Assembly (NCBI RefSeq): GCF_000735605.1
Contig: NZ_JPKG01000054.1
Location: forward strand, 1 to 64,000
Origin: Allobosea sp. LC85
Lineage (GTDB): Bacteria; Pseudomonadota; Alphaproteobacteria; Rhizobiales; Beijerinckiaceae
Length of the DNA stretch: 64,000 nt
Reading direction: 5' to 3'
The position numbers and the translations under genes are program-made. Below the pieces are notes generated by a model that did no database searches, had not been told where the DNA came from, and worked only from the letters and a program-made list of their open reading frames with translations. Shown piece after piece: positions 27,116-36,152 of the stretch. Within the stretch, counting starts at the first letter, position 1; each line of letters opens with the position of its first letter.

Positions 27116-28171
27116 ATGTCGCAGGAACCAGAGATCATTTGCGAAATCCGGGGCGCGGCGGGGGTCGTCATCCTCAACCGCCCCAAGGCGCTGAATGCGC
27201 TGAGCCTTGTCATGGTCCGCGAGCTGGCGCGCGCGCTCGATGCCTGGGAGCGCGACCCGCAGGTGACGCGGATCGTGGTGATGGGTGCCGGCGAGAAGGC
27301 ATTCTGCGCGGGCGGCGACATCCGTTCGTTGCATGATCTCGGCCGCGCCGGCCGTCAGGGCGAGATGCTCGCCTTCTGGGGCGAGGAATACATCCTCAAT
27401 CACCGCATCAAGCATTATCCCAAGCCCTATATCGCGCTGATCGACGGCATCGTCATGGGCGGCGGCGTCGGGATTTCGCTGCATGGCAGCCACCGCATCG
27501 CCGGCGACCGCTACCTCTTCGCCATGCCCGAGGTCGGCATCGGCTTCTTCCCGGATGTCGGCGCGACCTATGCCCTGCCGCGCTTGCCAGGCGCAGCCGG
27601 CATCTATCTCGCCTTGACCGGAGACCGTGTCGGGGCAGCGGACGCCCTGGCCATCGGCCTTGCGACCCACGCCGTGCCGAGCAGTCGGATGGCCGAACTC
27701 GCCGATGCCCTGACCGGCCGCGGCGCCATCGACGAGATCCTGTCAGGCTTCACCCAGGACCCGGGCCCGCAAAAGCTCGCAGCCGAGCGCGCGACCATCG
27801 CCGAATGCTTCGGCGCCTCCGAGCTCGACGGCATCAGGGAGCGGCTGAAGCTGAAGGCCGAATCCGGCGACGCCTTCGCCGGCAAGGCCCTGCAGACGCT
27901 TGCCGTCAAATCTCCGACCAGCATCACGATTGCCTTCGAGCAGATGCGCCGCGGCGCGGGGCTCGATTTCGCGGAGGCGATGCGCACCGAGTATCGCATC
28001 GTCTCGCGCATTGCCGAGGGGCATGACTTCTATGAAGGCGTGCGGGCGGTGGTGATCGACAAGGATCATGCGCCGCGCTGGCAGCCGGCTACGCTCGAGG
28101 CGGTCGATCCGCAGGCGATCGCGCGCTACTTCGCCCCGCTTGGCGCGAACGAACTCGTCCTGGAGCATTGA
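27116..28171 (+). CDS. 3-hydroxyisobutyryl-CoA hydrolase-like enoyl-CoA hydratase family protein
   Basis: A 351-residue crotonase-fold enzyme. The oxyanion-hole segment is FCAGGDIRSLHDLG, and the active-site stretch MPEVGIGFFPDVGATYALPR has the Glu and Asp of 3-hydroxyisobutyryl-CoA hydrolases. The length (about 350 rather than 260) also favours the hydrolase over a simple hydratase. The reaction belongs to valine degradation. It heads a tight three-gene plus-strand set with gaps of three and one bases, whose other members are small membrane and secreted proteins, an unusual grouping. Confidence 0.88.
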   Translation: MSQEPEIICEIRGAAGVVILNRPKALNALSLVMVRELARALDAWERDPQVTRIVVMGAGEKAFCAGGDIRSLHDLGRAGRQGEMLAFWGEEYILNHRIKHYPKPYIALIDGIVMGGGVGISLHGSHRIAGDRYLFAMPEVGIGFFPDVGATYALPRLPGAAGIYLALTGDRVGAADALAIGLATHAVPSSRMAELADALTGRGAIDEILSGFTQDPGPQKLAAERATIAECFGASELDGIRERLKLKAESGDAFAGKALQTLAVKSPTSITIAFEQMRRGAGLDFAEAMRTEYRIVSRIAEGHDFYEGVRAVVIDKDHAPRWQPATLEAVDPQAIARYFAPLGANELVLEH

Positions 28172-28174
28172 GCG

Positions 28175-28627
28175 ATGGGGAGGGGGGATACCGAGCCCTT
28201 GCGTGGGCAGCGCGTCATCGGTTCGGCCGGCCCCGAGGAGAAGAAGGGCAAGCTGACCCGCTGGCGGCGCGTGCTCGTCTGGCTGCTGCGCCTGCTGTCG
28301 CTCGCCTGGATGGCCAAGGGGCTGATGGCCTGGGCGGTGATCTTCGGCATCGGCATGGAAGGCCAGACGCCGTTCGAATCGCAACTGCTGAGCTTTCAGG
28401 CGATCACGGTCTATTTCGCGGTGATCGATCTCGTCGCCGCGGTCGGGCTCTGGCTGACCAGCACCTGGGGCGGTGTGCTCTGGCTTCTGGCTGCGATCAG
28501 CCAGCTGTTGCTCGGCTTCTTCTTCCCGCGGCTGCTGCCGCTGACGCCCTATCTGATCGCGACCTATGTCGGGCTGATGGCGGCGTATTTCCTGGCGACC
28601 TGGGCGGCGGAGAACGAGGAGGCCTGA
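28175..28627 (+). CDS. Small polytopic membrane protein (DUF6163-like)
   Basis: A 150-residue protein with a charged N-terminal ~35 residues, then four hydrophobic helices (VLVWLLRLLSLAWMAKGLMA, ITVYFAVIDLVAAVGLWL, GGVLWLLAAISQLLLGFFF, YLIATYVGLMAAYFLATWAA). The pattern fits a conserved Hyphomicrobiales membrane family, which I recall as DUF6163, but that name is not checked. Function unknown. It starts three bases after the CoA hydrolase stop and ends one base before the next start, so it is very likely cotranscribed and translationally coupled. Confidence 0.8.
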   Translation: MGRGDTEPLRGQRVIGSAGPEEKKGKLTRWRRVLVWLLRLLSLAWMAKGLMAWAVIFGIGMEGQTPFESQLLSFQAITVYFAVIDLVAAVGLWLTSTWGGVLWLLAAISQLLLGFFFPRLLPLTPYLIATYVGLMAAYFLATWAAENEEA

Positions 28628-28628
28628 G

Positions 28629-29060
28629 ATGGGGCGATCCGGGTTGCGGTTCGCGCGGCTGCCGGCCCTGGCTCTGGTTGCCGGGATCGGGGCCCTGCCG
28701 GCGGCGGCCGCCGGTGCCGCGCTCTTCATCTCCGATATCAGGAAGAGCCATCCCCAGGCGCTCGCCGCCTATCGCGAGATCGTCCCCCTTCGCTTCGGGC
28801 GGGTTCCGTGGATTGCGTCCCTGCTGGGTGTCGGCGGGCCGGTTCAAGCGGTGGCCGGCGTCGGCGGGCGGAGGTTCCTTGGAAGCATCTGCCAGCCGCA
28901 TGACTGCGCCGACAACAAGGTCGCCTATCTCCTGAACGCCGATGGCAGCCGGGCGGTCGCCCTGGTCCGCTCGCGCAGGCGCACAGATGGCCGTGAACTC
29001 GCGCTGGGCAGCCCCGATGCCGGTGAAATGGCGCTGCTCAGGCGGGCGCTCGCGCCCTAG
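28629..29060 (+). CDS. Secreted protein resembling Ivy-family lysozyme inhibitors
   Basis: A 143-residue protein with an N-terminal signal-like segment (ALVAGIGALPAAAAGAALF). The middle reads VPWIASLL...VAGVGGRRFLGSICQPHDCADNKVAYLL, then GSRAVALV. The CxPHDC loop is the defining inhibitory loop of Ivy proteins (CKPHDC in E. coli Ivy), which insert it into the active site of C-type lysozymes; the layout PAW/PW-I...(30 residues)...CxPHDC...A-V also matches. This is family recognition by eye; overall identity is low. Last gene of the 27116 operon. Its TAG stop belongs to repeat B. Alternatively an uncharacterised periplasmic relative without inhibitory activity. Confidence 0.72.
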   Translation: MGRSGLRFARLPALALVAGIGALPAAAAGAALFISDIRKSHPQALAAYREIVPLRFGRVPWIASLLGVGGPVQAVAGVGGRRFLGSICQPHDCADNKVAYLLNADGSRAVALVRSRRRTDGRELALGSPDAGEMALLRRALAP

Positions 29061-29163
29061 CTCTTTATTTTATCGCATTTTCTTCACGCGAACCGGTGTC
29101 CACGTCGCTCGAAAATGCTCCAGAGCCCGTTCCGATCAGCTTGCACCGCAAGCTGATCGGAAA
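29057..29163 (-). repeat. Composite of repeat B copy 2 and repeat C copy 2
   Basis: 29057-29120 is an inverted copy of 121-184: CTAGCTCTTTATTTTATCGC ... CGAACCGGTGTCCAC ... CGAAAATGC. It is followed immediately by AGAGCCCGTTCCGATCAGC and GCAAGCTGATCGG (29121-29163), repeat C with its right arm cut short. The TAG at 29058-29060 is the stop of the Ivy-like gene. Confidence 0.85.
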
Positions 29164-29378
29164 AGCCTCGTTCGGCGCAAAAGCCCCTCGATTGCTTCGA
29201 GTCATGGTAACAAACGCTTTAGCTTAAGCGTTTCTGGCTTCACTTACGATTCACCCAAAGGGGTAAATCTCCGATTCATCCTGATATTTAAACTCGTTTT
29301 CATCCGTCCGGCCTATGGTGTTTTCAGAAGCGGACCGGGAGATAAATCCTGGCCGGCATGCAACAGGCGGGATATACC

Positions 29379-29891
29379 ATGAAAGCCAGCGTAAAGACTT
29401 TGGATCCTGTGAAGTCGGAAGAGGTTCAACTCAAGGTGAAGCCTCTTTACCTTGAGTCCCTCACCTTGGTCGAGCGGCTGCATCGCCGCCTGCTCGACGT
29501 CATCAAGGATGAATTCGAACGTCGCAACCGTGACGACGTCAACAGCGTCCAGGCGCTGCTGCTCTACAATATCGGCGATGCCGAGCTCAGTGCCAGCGAG
29601 CTCCGGACGCGCGGCTACTATCTCGGCTCGAACGTGTCCTACAACGTCAAGAAGCTGGTCGAGCTCGGCTACCTGCACCACGCCCGTTCGCGCATCGACC
29701 GCCGTTCGGTCCGTATCAGCCTGACCGAGAAGGGTCATGAGGTGCACAATCTCGTGAAGGGCGTCTACGACAAGCATGTCCAGACGGTCGAGCAGATCGG
29801 TGGCATCGCGGCCGATGACTTCGAACGCATGAACAATGCGCTGCTGCGCCTCGAGCGCTTCTGGACCGACCAGATCCGCTACAAGCTCTGA
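29379..29891 (+). CDS. ldtR: MarR-type winged-helix regulator LdtR
   Basis: A 170-residue winged helix regulator. LYLESLTLVERLHRRLLDV, then AELSASELRTRGYYLGSNVS and YNVKKLVELGYLHHARSR, match the conserved Hyphomicrobiales MarR-like protein described as LdtR in Liberibacter, where it activates the adjacent L,D-transpeptidase gene and stress tolerance. The next gene here is indeed an L,D-transpeptidase. Start: ATG 29379 with GGCGGGA upstream is preferred over ATG 29358. A 323-base gap separates it from ldtP, so ldtP has its own promoter. Confidence 0.86.
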   Translation: MKASVKTLDPVKSEEVQLKVKPLYLESLTLVERLHRRLLDVIKDEFERRNRDDVNSVQALLLYNIGDAELSASELRTRGYYLGSNVSYNVKKLVELGYLHHARSRIDRRSVRISLTEKGHEVHNLVKGVYDKHVQTVEQIGGIAADDFERMNNALLRLERFWTDQIRYKL

Positions 29892-30214
29892 TTTTTAGGC
29901 TGAACCGCCAGATAATCGGCGCCGACCTGACCTGAACCTGGATAGCTCCCGCCCTCGCTGCGGGAGTCTCATCGGGCCGCTATTGCTCCCCCGGTCCGCC
30001 AGTGTTGCAGCTGGGCGACGCAGGGCGCCCATGCTGCATTCCCCGCTTCCTCTTCGTCGCCAATGCCCTAAAAACGCCGCGCTCATCACGAGACGTTAAC
30101 TGTGGTATTGGATCGTCGCTCGCAACCGGGCCGCCGTCCATGGCGGAGCCGGATGTGTTGTTTGCGGCGCTTAGGCGCGGCCTTGCTCCTTGAGGATGAG
30201 GGAAGAGGGATACG
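29892..30214. other. Intergenic region between ldtR and ldtP
   Basis: 323 bases with no gene. CTCCCGC (29947-29953) and GCGGGAG (29961-29967) form a short hairpin about 55 bases after ldtR. The rest should contain the ldtP promoter and, by family precedent, LdtR sites, but I cannot point to one. AGGATGAGGGAAGAGGG just before 30215 is the purine-rich ribosome site. Confidence 0.5.
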
Positions 30215-31456
30215 ATGTCGAATTTCAGCCTGACCCGCCGCGAAACCGTGCTGGCACTGCTTTCGGGTGCTGCAACGGCCGCGACCGCGCCAGCCTGGGC
30301 TCAGCAGGCGGAGTGGCGCCAGAGCTATGATTCAGGCGCTCGCAATGCTGTCGCCCGTTCCTCGACCCCGACCTTGTCACCCGAGACGCTGCAGGCGACG
30401 GAACAGGCGATCGTCGCCTATCGCGAGCTTGCCGCCCGCGGCGGCTGGGCCCCGATCCAGCTCAGCGACAAGCTCGGCGTCGGCACGCGCGGCCCGGGCG
30501 TGGTCGCCCTGCGCCAGCGCCTGATCATCACCGGCGATCTCGATCCCGCCGCCGGCACCAGCAATATCTATGATTCCTATGTCGAATCCGGCGTGCGCCG
30601 CTTCCAGTCGCGCGTCGGGCTCTCGACGACCGGCGCCATCAACCGCGCGACGCTGACGGCCCTGAACGTGCCGATCGAGCGGCGCATCCGCCAGCTCGAG
30701 ACCAATGTGGTGCGCCTGCGCACCTGGTCGGGCAATCTCGGCAACCGCTATGTCGTCGCCAATATCCCGGCGGCATCGGTCGAGACGGTCGAGAACGGCC
30801 ATGTCGCGACCCGCCACGCCGCCGGCGTCGGCAAGGCCGACCGGCAGTCGCCGCTGCTGCAGACCAAGATCCCCGAGGTCAATTTCAACCCGACCTGGAC
30901 CGTGCCGGCTTCGATCATCCGCAAGGATCTGATCCCGAAGATGCGCAAGGAGCCGAGCTACCTCACCGAGAACAAGATCCGCATCATCGGCCCTGCCGGC
31001 GAGATCGCGCCCGAGCGCGTCAACTGGAATTCGGACGAGGCGACCCGCTACACCTTCCGCCAGGATCCCGGCGGCGAGTTCAATTCGCTCGGCTTCGTGC
31101 GCATCAACATCCCGAGCCCGCACGGCGTCTACATGCATGACACGCCGGCCAAGGGCATTTTCGGCGATGATTTCCGCTTCGTCTCCTCGGGCTGCATCCG
31201 CGTCCAGAACGTGCGCGACTATATCGCCTGGCTGCTCAAGGAGACGCCCGGCTGGGATCGCGCCAAGATCGACGAGGTGATCCAGTCCGGCGAGCGCATC
31301 AACGCGCGGATCAGCAATCCGGTGCCGTGCTACTGGGTCTATGTCACCGCCTGGGCGACGCCCGATGGCGGCGTCCAGTTCCGCGACGACATCTACAACA
31401 AGGACGGCCTCGGCCCGGCGCCGGTGGCGGCGCTGCAGGAAGACCAGAACATCTGA
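30215..31456 (+). CDS. ldtP: L,D-transpeptidase with peptidoglycan-binding domain
   Basis: Periplasmic YkuD enzyme that makes 3-3 cross-links in peptidoglycan or tethers outer membrane proteins to it. The signal peptide has a twin-arginine-like start (LTRRETVLALLSG...APAWAQ). A PG_binding_1 domain follows (GVVALRQRLIITGDLD, GVRRFQSRVGL). The YkuD catalytic region is FVSSGCIRVQNVRDY, with active-site Cys and Arg, and an upstream HGVYMHDTP with the His. 413 residues. Regulated in relatives by LdtR, encoded just upstream. A perfect palindromic terminator follows. Confidence 0.92.
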   Translation: MSNFSLTRRETVLALLSGAATAATAPAWAQQAEWRQSYDSGARNAVARSSTPTLSPETLQATEQAIVAYRELAARGGWAPIQLSDKLGVGTRGPGVVALRQRLIITGDLDPAAGTSNIYDSYVESGVRRFQSRVGLSTTGAINRATLTALNVPIERRIRQLETNVVRLRTWSGNLGNRYVVANIPAASVETVENGHVATRHAAGVGKADRQSPLLQTKIPEVNFNPTWTVPASIIRKDLIPKMRKEPSYLTENKIRIIGPAGEIAPERVNWNSDEATRYTFRQDPGGEFNSLGFVRINIPSPHGVYMHDTPAKGIFGDDFRFVSSGCIRVQNVRDYIAWLLKETPGWDRAKIDEVIQSGERINARISNPVPCYWVYVTAWATPDGGVQFRDDIYNKDGLGPAPVAALQEDQNI

Positions 31457-31510
31457 GCGCAAGCGCTGCTCCAAGCGCTTTCCCACTCCAAGCGCTCCCT
31501 ACTCATAGTG

Positions 31511-31547
31511 AAACGGCCCGCCAGTTCTGGCGGGCCGTTTTCATTTG
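31511..31547. terminator. Strong terminator after ldtP, possibly bidirectional
   Basis: AAACGGCCCGCCAG (31511-31524), TT, then CTGGCGGGCCGTTT (31527-31540) form a perfect 14-bp stem followed by TCATTT. On the other strand the stem is followed by CACTATG, so it serves ldtP mainly; it also lies just past the convergent dehydrogenase gene. Confidence 0.9.
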
Positions 31548-31580
31548 GTGTCCGCTACGCACCGCGGTCGGTCTCTGCCG

Positions 31581-32690
31581 TCAGGCTGCTATCGCAGCCT
31601 CCCGCAGCACAGCGACCACGCGCTCGGTGAAGGCCTTGGTCCCGAGCGTTCCGCCGAGATCGCGCGTGCGCTGTTCCGGCAGGCGGATGGTCCGGTCGAG
31701 CGCGGCTTCGATCGCCTGGCCGGCCCGCAGCAGAGCGGGGTCCCGCCTGCGCTCGCCCAGCCAGGTCAGCAGCATCGCGGCCGAGCCGATCAGCGAACAG
31801 GGATTGGCAAGGTCGCGGCCGGCGATGTCGGGAGCCGAGCCATGCTGCGCCTGGGCCACCGCATGGTCCTGCCCGGCATTGAGCGAGGCGGCAAGGCCGA
31901 GGCTGCCCGAGATCTCCGAGGCCTGGTCGGAGAGGATGTCCCCGAACATGTTGGTCGTCACGATGACGTCGAACACGCCGGCATCGCGGACCAGGAGCGC
32001 CGCCATGGCGTCGATGATCTTCTCGTCATAGGCGACGTCGGGATAGCGCTCGGCCACCGACCGCACGCATTCCAGGAACAGCCCGTCCGAGATCCGCAGC
32101 ACATTCGCCTTGTGCACGGCCGTGACCTTGCGCCGGCGCTGCCGGGCAAGGGCAAAGGCGCTCTCGGCGATGCGTAGCGAGGCCTGCCGCGTCACTTTCC
32201 GGAAGGAGAGGGCCAGGTCCGGCGTCGGCATCATCTCGCCGGGGCCGAGATGCATCGAGCGGTCGGAATAGAAGCCCTCGGTGTTCTCGCGCACCACGAC
32301 GAGGTCGAGCGGCTTGCCGCAGCGCGGCTCGAAACCCTCGCGCGAGCGGGCAGGGCGGATATTGGCGTAGAGGTCGAGCCGCTTGCGCAACTGGCCGGAG
32401 GGATTGAGCCCGCCCTTCTCGGCCGGCGGGTAGTCATTATGGGATACGGGCCCCAGGATGACGCCGTCGGCGTGGCGCGCGGCCTCGTACACATTCTCCG
32501 GGAAGGTCGAGCCGACCTTGCCGAACGCGGCGAAGCCGATCTCGGCATGCTCATAGGCCAGCGCGAAGCCGAACAACTGGCTGGCCTCGTCGAGCACGCG
32601 ACGGGTGGCGGCGCTGATCTCGGGGCCGATGCCGTCTCCGTCCAGGACAAGAAGCTGCAGAGCAGCGCTTTTGGGTGATGTATCGGTCAT
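31581..32690 (-). CDS. Isocitrate/isopropylmalate dehydrogenase family enzyme (tartrate dehydrogenase-like)
   Basis: A 369-residue NAD-dependent beta-decarboxylating dehydrogenase. Marks include LLVLDGDGIGPEI, VVRENTEGFYSD, the catalytic-region VTAVHKANVLRISDGLF, and the metal-site signature NMFGDILSDQASEISGSLGL. Members act on 3-isopropylmalate, isocitrate, tartrate or similar malates. The neighbours are a TctC-type carboxylate receptor and a GntR regulator rather than leuCD, so a catabolic role on tartrate-like acids is more likely than leucine synthesis. Start: ATG at 32690; the open frame beyond it is a shadow of tctC. Confidence 0.87.
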   Translation of the reverse strand: MTDTSPKSAALQLLVLDGDGIGPEISAATRRVLDEASQLFGFALAYEHAEIGFAAFGKVGSTFPENVYEAARHADGVILGPVSHNDYPPAEKGGLNPSGQLRKRLDLYANIRPARSREGFEPRCGKPLDLVVVRENTEGFYSDRSMHLGPGEMMPTPDLALSFRKVTRQASLRIAESAFALARQRRRKVTAVHKANVLRISDGLFLECVRSVAERYPDVAYDEKIIDAMAALLVRDAGVFDVIVTTNMFGDILSDQASEISGSLGLAASLNAGQDHAVAQAQHGSAPDIAGRDLANPCSLIGSAAMLLTWLGERRRDPALLRAGQAIEAALDRTIRLPEQRTRDLGGTLGTKAFTERVVAVLREAAIAA

Positions 32691-32763
32691 TGCAGGGTTT
32701 CGTCCGGGACAGGGATGGAGCTGCCCGCCCTTGCGCGTCGCCGCGCGGGCCGGGCAGCAGGGA

Positions 32764-33747
32764 TCATTCGACCTTGATGTTCGCCTGCGCGACCACCTTC
32801 GCCCATTTCTCGCGCTCCGCCTTGACGAAGGCCGCGAACTCCTGCGGCGTGTTGCCGATCGGCTGTGCGCCTTCCAGTTCGAGGCTCCGGCGCACTTCGG
32901 GCAGGTTGATGATGGTCGCGACCTCGCTGCGCAGCTTGTCGATGATCGGCTGCGGCGTGCCCTTGCGCACGAAGACGCCATACCAGCCGCTGGCCTCGTA
33001 GCCGGGGACCCCGGCTTCGGCGAGCGTCGGCACGGCCGGCAGGGCCGGCGCGCGCTCGGAGGTCGTGACGGCCAGAGCCCGCAAGGTGCCGCCATGCACA
33101 TGGCCGATCGCCGAGGGCAGGGTCGCGAACATCATCGGGATATGGCCGCCGATCAGGTCGTTGAGGGCGGGGCCGGCACCGCGATAGGCGGCATGCTTCA
33201 GGTTCGTCTGCGCCATCAGCTCGAACAGCGCGGTCGCGATATGGTTGGCCGAGCCATGGCCGGCCGTGCCGTAGGTCAGGCCTTCAGGCTGCGCCTTCGA
33301 CAGCGCGATCAGCTCCGCGACGGAGTTGGCCTTGACCGAGGGATGCACCAGGAGGAGCAGCGGCGCCTTGGCGATCAGGGTGACGGGCTCGAGCACCTCG
33401 GCCGGGTCGTATTTGAGGTTCTTGAACAGGCTCGGATTCACGGCCATCGGGCCGATATTGCTGATCAGCACAGTGTAGCCATCGGCCGGCGCCTGCGCCG
33501 CGGCCGTCGTGCCCAGGTTGCCGCCCGCGCCGGCGCGGTTCTCGACCACGACACCGACGCCGAGGCGCGCCTGCAGCTTCTCGGCCACGGCCCGGGCGAT
33601 CACGTCCGTGCCGCCGCCCGCGGCATAGGGCACCACCATGGTGATCGGCCGGCTCGGCCAGTCCTGGGCCGTGGCCACGCCGGCCATGCCCAACATCGCC
33701 CCGAGCATCGCGCCCAGCCGCAGTCCCGCAAATCTCCGCATCGTCAT
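32764..33747 (-). CDS. Tripartite tricarboxylate transporter receptor (TctC/Bug family)
   Basis: Periplasmic solute-binding protein of 327 residues. Signal peptide (GAMLGAMLGMAGVATAQ) then DWPSRPITMVVPYAAGGGTD, the Bug family opening with the carboxylate-binding loop. No TctA or TctB membrane genes are adjacent; such orphan receptors are abundant in some beta- and alphaproteobacteria. It sits 73 bases upstream of the dehydrogenase gene on the same strand, probably one operon, and diverges from a GntR regulator over a clear palindrome. Confidence 0.91.
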   Translation of the reverse strand: MTMRRFAGLRLGAMLGAMLGMAGVATAQDWPSRPITMVVPYAAGGGTDVIARAVAEKLQARLGVGVVVENRAGAGGNLGTTAAAQAPADGYTVLISNIGPMAVNPSLFKNLKYDPAEVLEPVTLIAKAPLLLLVHPSVKANSVAELIALSKAQPEGLTYGTAGHGSANHIATALFELMAQTNLKHAAYRGAGPALNDLIGGHIPMMFATLPSAIGHVHGGTLRALAVTTSERAPALPAVPTLAEAGVPGYEASGWYGVFVRKGTPQPIIDKLRSEVATIINLPEVRRSLELEGAQPIGNTPQEFAAFVKAEREKWAKVVAQANIKVE

Positions 33748-33768
33748 GTCCTCCCGTGCATTTCTTGT

Positions 33769-33794
33769 TTTCGGTATACCGAAATATACTGAAA
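33769..33794. promoter_or_regulatory. Candidate GntR (FCD-type) operator
   Basis: TTTCGGTATACCGAAA (33769-33784) is a perfect 16-bp palindrome with the GGTATACC core typical of FadR/FCD-subfamily operators. A second half-site TATACTGAAA follows at 33785-33794. It lies between the divergent tctC and GntR genes. Confidence 0.78.
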
Positions 33795-33856
33795 CGCGTC
33801 GATGCTAGGCAAGCGTTGATTTCGGCGCTCGCTCACGCGATCACGCAGGGCAGGCC

Positions 33857-33903
33857 GAGCACGCGGCAGGCAGAGCACGCGGCAGGCGGAGCGCGCGCCG
33901 GGC
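33857..33903 (+). repeat. 16-base tandem repeat in the leader of the GntR gene
   Basis: GAGCACGCGGCAGGC at 33857 and 33873 is identical; GAGCGCGCGCCGGGC at 33889 matches at 12 of 15 positions. The repeat just precedes the chosen ATG at 33915. Confidence 0.75.
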
Positions 33904-33914
33904 GGAGCGAGGAG

Positions 33915-34580
33915 ATGGTTTTGGGTGATTTTGCCGACATTCAGCCCGCGCCCTCGCTGGCGGGCCAGGCCTATGCGCGCTTGCGCGACGCGATTGCCAG
34001 TGGCGAGCTTCGGCCCGGAGCCAGGCTGCGCGAGGAGGATCTGGCGAAACACATGCAGATGAGCCGCACGCCGCTGCGCGAGGCGGTGCGCCGGCTCGAG
34101 GCGGAAGGCTTCTTCACGCGCGAATCGCGCAGCCTTGTGGTCGCTTCGCTCGATCACCAGGCGGTCTCGGAACTCTATGCGATGCGCGAGGCGCTCGAGG
34201 GCACGGCGGCCGCCTTCGCCGCGCGCCATGCTTCGGAAGTCGAAATCGAGGCGCTGCGCGATCTCCATACGATGGAGGCCGGGCTACTCGCGCGGCCGCA
34301 GGATCTGGCGCGTCACAACGAGCGCTTCCATTCCGCGCTCTACGGCGCAGCGCATAATCGCTATCTGCTCAAGACCCTGAACGCCTTGCGTGACGCGCGC
34401 GCGCTGCTCGGTCCCACGACCCTGCTGGACCCCGTCCGCGCCGCGCAGGCCCATGCCGAACATGAGGCCCTGGTTGTCGCTGTCGAGCGCCGCGACCCGG
34501 TTGCGGCCGATGCGGCTGCGCGCAGCCATATCCGCTCGGCGCAGCGCGAGCGGCTGCGGCGGCTGGTGACCGGCGAGTAG
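33915..34580 (+). CDS. GntR-family regulator, FCD domain
   Basis: A 221-residue regulator with an N-terminal GntR winged helix (AYARLRDAIASGELRPGARL, MSRTPLREAVRRLEAEGFF) and a C-terminal all-helical FCD ligand domain (LYAMREALEGTAAAFAARHA; HNERFHSALYGAAHN with the metal His). FCD regulators usually respond to carboxylic acids and repress the adjacent catabolic genes. ATG at 33915 is chosen because the upstream frame is repetitive DNA; a start at 33756 would put the palindromic operator inside the coding sequence. GGCGGAG at 33901-33907 may serve as ribosome site. Confidence 0.88.
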   Translation: MVLGDFADIQPAPSLAGQAYARLRDAIASGELRPGARLREEDLAKHMQMSRTPLREAVRRLEAEGFFTRESRSLVVASLDHQAVSELYAMREALEGTAAAFAARHASEVEIEALRDLHTMEAGLLARPQDLARHNERFHSALYGAAHNRYLLKTLNALRDARALLGPTTLLDPVRAAQAHAEHEALVVAVERRDPVAADAAARSHIRSAQRERLRRLVTGE

Positions 34581-34591
34581 GCGGGTTCCCC

Positions 34592-34706
34592 TAGATCACG
34601 CTGCGTTTGGACGAAATCGTCCAAGCGCAGAAAACGTGATCGACTCTCATAGTTTAGAGCATGCTTCATGCGAAAAACCGTGCCACTTTTTCGCAGCATG
34701 CTCTGG
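34592..34706. repeat. Two intergenic hairpins between GntR and nhaA
   Basis: 34593-34642: GATCACG...CTGCG/TTGGACG-AAAT-CGTCCAA/GCGCAG...CGTGATC, a long imperfect stem. 34655-34703: AGAGCATGCT...GCGAAAAA / TTTTTCGC-AGCATGCTCT. Both resemble the repeat-type palindromes elsewhere in the window; the second lies just past the nhaA stop and could act as its terminator. Confidence 0.7.
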
Positions 34707-34741
34707 AAGGAGAGAGCGCGGCTCGGGGAGCGTGCTTCCTG

Positions 34742-35950
<1,209 letters not shown>

Positions 35951-36152
35951 GTTGAATTCCTTGCTGGCTGCTGTCGCTGCCCTTTGTGCAGGTGACGCGC
36001 GCTCATGTCACCCCGCATCGGCCCTTGGAATGGCGGCCCCCACCGTGCTACGGAGCGCGCGATAGCGGGCTCGGCCGCGAGATTCCGCAACAGCCAGAAC
36101 TGCGTGGCTGCCGCATGGCCTTTGCCGGCCCCTGCGGCAATCCGAAGCGCCG

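Noticed and set aside
31581-33101. N-terminally extended form of the dehydrogenase
   Set aside because: The first ~137 residues are the reverse-frame reading of tctC; the family begins right after ATG 32690.
33756-33914. Upstream extension of the GntR gene
   Set aside because: The added residues come from the operator palindrome and 16-base repeats, and FCD regulators of this type start close to the winged helix.
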